Assembly: GCA_043777795.1 (NCBI GenBank)
Contig: JAYWHJ010000237.1
Location: 1-8,068, forward strand
Source: JAAFIP01 sp043777795
GTDB taxonomy: Bacteria; Pseudomonadota; Gammaproteobacteria; Burkholderiales; Burkholderiaceae_C
DNA: 8,068 bases
Reading direction: 5' to 3'
Of the stretch, positions 5,118 to 8,068 are shown in pieces (positions within the stretch are counted from its first letter, which is position 1; each line of letters opens with the position of its first letter). The translations under genes were made by a program, and so were the position numbers. The notes beneath the pieces are model-generated. The model was given only the letters and a program-made list of their open reading frames with translations, did not search any database and was not told the DNA's origin.

Positions 5118-5606
5118 ATGAATAAGATGCCCGCTACTCGCTCGCAAGATGATGAGTCGCCAAGCTCGGATTTCAAGCGCTGGACAGCTGATGACGCCCG
5201 CCAATTGCGCGAAGCCCATCCCACTGTTTCTCCCTGGAGGGTGGTGGCGTGGCAGGTTGTCGCCGGGTTGCTGGTTTGCATGCTTACATGGGCAGTTACG
5301 AGTAGTAGTGTGGCAGCAATGTCAGCAGGCTACGGCGCTTTAGCGGTAGTTGCCCCGGCTGCAGTATTTGCCCGGGGATTACTAAGGCAGATCAAGGCCA
5401 ACAACGCTGGTGCAGCGTTAGGCGGTTTTTTTCTGTGGGAGATGGTCAAGATATTTTTAACTTTGGCGATGCTGATGGCGGCACCAAAGTTGATTGCAAA
5501 TTTAAACTGGTTAGCTTTGCTAGCTGGTTTCGTGGTGACGATGAAGGTGTATTGGGTGACATTGTGGTTCGCTCCCAAGCACAATCAGGTTGCCGCAAAA
5601 GGTTAA
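5118..5606 (+). CDS. atpI: ATP synthase subunit I (assembly factor)
   Basis: A complete 162-residue inner-membrane protein of the AtpI family, a non-stoichiometric factor that helps assemble the c-ring of F1Fo ATP synthase. A charged N-terminus of about 38 residues is followed by four hydrophobic segments (about 40-60, 66-87, 98-120, 129-151). The third carries the polar pair Glu108 and Lys111 (FFLWEMVKIF), typical of the family. Position at the head of the operon, 31 bases before atpB, supports the call more strongly than sequence, which is poorly conserved in this family. An in-frame stop at 5109-5111 limits the start to ATG 5118 or 5127. Neither has a clear Shine-Dalgarno sequence, which fits the low expression usual for this subunit. 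Confidence 0.92.
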   Translation: MNKMPATRSQDDESPSSDFKRWTADDARQLREAHPTVSPWRVVAWQVVAGLLVCMLTWAVTSSSVAAMSAGYGALAVVAPAAVFARGLLRQIKANNAGAALGGFFLWEMVKIFLTLAMLMAAPKLIANLNWLALLAGFVVTMKVYWVTLWFAPKHNQVAAKG

Positions 5607-5637
5607 CGGTTTAACGACTTGGATTTATTGGTGACAT

Positions 5638-6531
5638 ATGGCTACTTCTGAAAATGCTGGAACGCAAGCCCCGACAGCGGGAGAGTACATCCAGCACCAT
5701 TTGCAGCATTTGCAAATGGACTTCTCTTTTAAAGGCGCCAAACAAACCAGTTTGGTCGATTTCAGTTTATTTAACCTGGATTCGATTTTCTATTCTGTGA
5801 TTTTGGGTGCGTTGGGTTGTTTTGTGCTTTGGCGAGCAGCCCGTAATGCTACCTCTGGCGTGCCTGGCCGCTTTCAAGCAGCCGTTGAGATTTTGTCCGA
5901 AATGGTCGACACCCAGGCCAAAGGCGTTATTCGCAATGCCAACAGCCGCAAGTTGGTGTCACCTTTGGCGCTCACGGTTTTTGTTTGGATCTTTTTGATG
6001 AACGCGATGGACATGCTGCCCGTCGATGCGTTGCCAGCTCTGTGGCACAGCGCTGGCCCAGCTCTGGGCTTCAAAGACTATATGCGCGTTGTGCCCACTG
6101 CCGATTTGTCCACTACTTTGGGCATGTCGTTCAGTGTTTTGTTGATTTGCCTGTTCTACAGCATCAAGATCAAAGGCTTGGGCGGTTGGACGCATGAGCT
6201 GGTGGCGGCACCCTTTGGTGATAAGTTTTACTTGTACCCCATCAACTTTTTAATGCAAATGATTGAATTTGCGGCCAAGACCGTATCTCACGGCATGCGG
6301 CTGTTCGGCAACATGTTTGCCGGAGAACTAATTTTCATGTTGATCGCCCTGATGGGTGGCGCATGGGCCTGGCAATTCAACCCCGGTGCGGGTATGTTTT
6401 GGCTAGGAATCGGGCATGTGATTGCTGGAACAGCTTGGAGTATTTTCCATATTCTGGTGATCACGTTGCAAGCCTTCATCTTTATGATGTTGACGTTGAT
6501 TTATGTGGGGCAAGCCCACGATTCACACTAA
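5638..6531 (+). CDS. atpB: F1Fo ATP synthase subunit a
   Basis: A complete 297-residue Fo subunit a, which forms the proton half-channels beside the c-ring in the inner membrane. The essential arginine is Arg221 in HGMRLFGNMFAGE, with Asn225 and Glu230 matching E. coli Asn214 and Glu219. His271 and Gln278 in FHILVITLQAF match E. coli His245 and Gln252. The region between Glu230 and His271 is about 15 residues longer than in E. coli. The N-terminus (ATSENAGTQAPTAGEYIQHHLQHLQ) is hydrophilic, with several hydrophobic helices after it. A ggtga sequence lies close to the ATG, at a shorter distance than ideal. Confidence 0.98.
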   Translation: MATSENAGTQAPTAGEYIQHHLQHLQMDFSFKGAKQTSLVDFSLFNLDSIFYSVILGALGCFVLWRAARNATSGVPGRFQAAVEILSEMVDTQAKGVIRNANSRKLVSPLALTVFVWIFLMNAMDMLPVDALPALWHSAGPALGFKDYMRVVPTADLSTTLGMSFSVLLICLFYSIKIKGLGGWTHELVAAPFGDKFYLYPINFLMQMIEFAAKTVSHGMRLFGNMFAGELIFMLIALMGGAWAWQFNPGAGMFWLGIGHVIAGTAWSIFHILVITLQAFIFMMLTLIYVGQAHDSH

Positions 6532-6560
6532 CCTTTTTCTTTCTTTTATTTTTATTGTAC
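6532..6560 (+). promoter_or_regulatory. U-rich translation-enhancer-like tract before atpE
   Basis: Twenty of the 29 bases after the atpB stop codon are T (hand count), ending just before the ggag ribosome-binding site at 6565-6568. In E. coli a U-rich segment in the same place raises translation of atpE, supplying the many c subunits needed per complex (established knowledge). Similar function here is inference from position and composition. Confidence 0.5.
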
Positions 6561-6573
6561 TTTTGGAGCAATC

Positions 6574-6819
6574 ATGGAAAATATTCTCGGACTCGTAGCG
6601 TTGGCATGTGGCTTGATCGTTGGTTTGGGCGCACTGGGCGCATCTATCGGAATCGCGCTAATGGGCGGCAAATTCTTAGAGGCATCAGCCCGCCAGCCCG
6701 AGCTGATGAATGAATTGCAAACCAAAATGTTTATTTTGGCGGGTCTGATTGATGCGGCATTCTTGATCGGCGTAGCTATCGCTTTGCTGTTCGCATTCGC
6801 CAAGCCATTTGCAATTTAA
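6574..6819 (+). CDS. atpE: F1Fo ATP synthase subunit c
   Basis: A complete 81-residue proteolipid that oligomerises into the rotating c-ring. It has two membrane helices: helix 1 with the spaced glycines G17, G19, G22, G26, and helix 2 with the proton-carrying Asp60 in AGLIDAAFLIG. The polar loop RQP (40-42) contacts the gamma/epsilon stalk. Asp rather than Glu, with no Gln/Ser sodium-ligand pattern around it, indicates proton rather than sodium coupling. A good ggag ribosome-binding site lies five bases before the ATG, and a U-rich tract precedes it, as expected for the most abundant subunit. Confidence 0.98.
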   Translation: MENILGLVALACGLIVGLGALGASIGIALMGGKFLEASARQPELMNELQTKMFILAGLIDAAFLIGVAIALLFAFAKPFAI

Positions 6820-6857
6820 TTTTGAACAAAGCTACTACGCTTGAAAAGGGATAAATT

Positions 6858-7328
6858 GTGAATATCAATGCGACCCTGTTCCTGCAGGCAATCGTTTTTG
6901 CGATTTTAGTGTGGTTCACGATGAAATTCGTGTGGCCACCCATCACAAAAGCGCTTGATGAGCGGGCACTTAAAATAGCCGATGGGCTTGCGGCAGCTGA
7001 TAAGGCGAAAACAGAGCTTGCGTCTGCCAATAAACGCGTGGAGTCCCAGTTGGCTGCATCGCGCAACGAGGCCGCCACAAGTTTGGCGGATGCTCAGCGC
7101 CGCGGCCAAGCACTAGTAGATGAGGCGAAGGCCAAGGCGACAGCTGAAGCGGGTAAAATCATAGCCGCTGCGCAAGCTGAGGCCGCTCAACAGATGACCA
7201 AAGCACGTGAAGCATTGCGCGAGCAAGTTGCGACCCTGGCGGTCAAAGGGGCTGAGCAAATCTTGCGCAAAGAAGTCAACGCGGGTGTGCATGCCGATTT
7301 GTTGGGCCGCCTCAAGGCTGAGCTCTGA
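6858..7328 (+). CDS. atpF: F1Fo ATP synthase subunit b
   Basis: A complete 156-residue peripheral-stalk subunit, the same length as E. coli AtpF. One N-terminal membrane helix (about 5-25) is followed by WPPITKALDER and a long Ala/Lys/Glu-rich helix that forms the parallel coiled-coil dimer linking Fo subunit a to F1 delta. The conserved KIADGLAAADKAK segment is at residues 39-51. The start codon is GTG, with aaaaggg seven bases upstream; no ATG fits better. The stop codon touches the atpH ribosome-binding site, suggesting translational coupling. Confidence 0.97.
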   Translation: MNINATLFLQAIVFAILVWFTMKFVWPPITKALDERALKIADGLAAADKAKTELASANKRVESQLAASRNEAATSLADAQRRGQALVDEAKAKATAEAGKIIAAAQAEAAQQMTKAREALREQVATLAVKGAEQILRKEVNAGVHADLLGRLKAEL

Positions 7329-7337
7329 GGACACATC

Positions 7338-7868
7338 ATGGCCGAACTCGCCACCATTGCCCGCCCTTACGCTGAAGCGTTGTTCAAAGCCGCCAAGTCT
7401 GACTTGGCAGGCACTGCAGCGTGGCTGGAAGCCATCACTGCTGTGGCCGCGAACCCGCAACTGCAGCAGTTTGCCAGCAATCCTAACGCCAGTGCAGCCC
7501 AAGTGCTGGAGCTGCTGACATCAGTGGCTAAGGTGAACTTGTCAGCGCAAGGCAAAAATTTCCTTGAAGCCATCATCGACAACGGCCGCGTTAATGCGCT
7601 GCCAGAAATCGGCTTGCAGTTTCGCGCATTGAAAAATGCACAAGGCGGCACGGCAGATGCCATCGTCTACAGCGCATTCGCCATTGATGGCGCTGCACTG
7701 GCCGATGTGTCTACATTGCTAGAAAAGCGTTTTGGCCGCAAGCTGAACCTGACGATAGCCATTGAGCCTGAACTCATTGGTGGCATTCGTGTGGTGGTGG
7801 GTGACGAGGTGCTGGACACTTCTGTCAAAGCCCGTTTAGATCAAATGAAAGTTGCTCTGATCGCCTAA
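7338..7868 (+). CDS. atpH: F1Fo ATP synthase subunit delta
   Basis: A complete 176-residue delta (OSCP) subunit, which joins the b-subunit stalk to the top of the alpha/beta hexamer. Hallmarks are IARPYAEALF at residues 7-16 and the C-terminal LIGGIRVVVGDEVLDTSVKARLDQM (146-170). The gagg ribosome-binding site overlaps the atpF stop codon (7326-7328), nine bases before the ATG, so translation is probably coupled to atpF. The gene is followed by a 63-base gap before atpA. Confidence 0.97.
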   Translation: MAELATIARPYAEALFKAAKSDLAGTAAWLEAITAVAANPQLQQFASNPNASAAQVLELLTSVAKVNLSAQGKNFLEAIIDNGRVNALPEIGLQFRALKNAQGGTADAIVYSAFAIDGAALADVSTLLEKRFGRKLNLTIAIEPELIGGIRVVVGDEVLDTSVKARLDQMKVALIA

Positions 7869-7931
7869 ATATTCGTATTTAGCTAGATCAGTGCCGCTCG
7901 GAGCAACATTAACTTATAGAAGGAACGAGCC

Positions 7932-8068
7932 ATGCAACTCAATCCCGCAGAAATTTCCGAACTGCTGAAGAGCCGTATCGAAGGCCTGTCTGGCGCCGCC
8001 GACATCCGTAACCAAGGCACCGTAGTGTCCGTGACCGACGGTATCTGCCGTATCCACGGCCTGTCCAA
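7932..8068 (+). CDS. atpA: F1Fo ATP synthase subunit alpha, N-terminal part (cut by window edge)
   Basis: The first 45 codons of the alpha subunit, a non-catalytic nucleotide-binding member of the F1 hexamer. The start MQLNPAEISELLKSRIEGL and the beta-barrel beginning IRNQGTVVSVTDGICRIHGLS match the family closely. Only the N-terminal barrel start is in the window; the Walker motifs are beyond the edge. A strong gaagga ribosome-binding site lies seven bases before the ATG. It continues the operon, and atpG, atpD and atpC are expected next. Confidence 0.96.
   Translation, partial: MQLNPAEISELLKSRIEGLSGAADIRNQGTVVSVTDGICRIHGLS

Noticed and set aside
6574..6819. Possible sodium-coupled c subunit
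   Set aside because: The ion-binding carboxylate is Asp60 without the Gln and Glu-Ser/Thr pattern of sodium-binding c-rings, so proton coupling is expected.
1..8068. CRISPR array, tRNA, rRNA, insertion sequence or prophage genes
   Set aside because: No regularly spaced direct repeats, no cloverleaf or rRNA sequence, and no transposase, integrase or phage protein was seen on either strand.

Overview
This window looks like chromosome of a betaproteobacterium, most likely Burkholderiales and probably Comamonadaceae (the Rhodoferax/Polaromonas/Acidovorax side). The support is the atpI-atpB-atpE-atpF-atpH-atpA order and sequences, a D-amino-acid aminotransferase next to a DUF493 (YbeD) gene, and short dispersed repeats with a 'tagctgctc ... 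gggctag' core of a kind I associate with that family. The assignment is from memory of protein and repeat style, not from a search.

Left part (1-2818, genes on the minus strand). Positions 1-226 hold no gene, only a GC-rich REP-like palindrome. A complete class II Fic AMP-transferase follows, with its own very AT-rich promoter (1400-1517, about 19% GC by hand count) in which a near-perfect 20-bp palindrome overlaps the -10 box. Upstream of it are the DUF493 protein and a D-alanine-type aminotransferase. In many relatives this pair leads into lipB-lipA; here the Fic gene sits where lipB would be expected.

Middle part (2819-4924, minus strand). A 382-bp gene-free stretch carries two copies of a dispersed repeat in inverted orientation. 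It is followed by a metallo-beta-lactamase-fold hydrolase of the NAPE-PLD/RomA type, predicted to be a lipoprotein, and a small four-helix CopD-family membrane protein. Two further repeat copies lie inside the hydrolase reading frame, one across the N-terminus and one inside the catalytic domain, read in different frames.

Right part (4925-8068, plus strand). A divergent intergenic region carries a TATAAT promoter box and a small palindrome. It drives the F1Fo ATP synthase operon: atpI (assembly factor), atpB (a), atpE (c), atpF (b), atpH (delta) and the first 45 codons of atpA (alpha), which runs off the window. Key proton-path residues are present (Arg221 in a, Asp60 in c), and a U-rich tract precedes atpE, as expected for the high-copy c subunit.

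No RNA gene, CRISPR array, insertion sequence or phage module was seen. I found no clear new multi-gene system. The most unusual observations are the repeat sequence built into the coding region of the hydrolase and the self-contained Fic locus with its operator-like palindrome.
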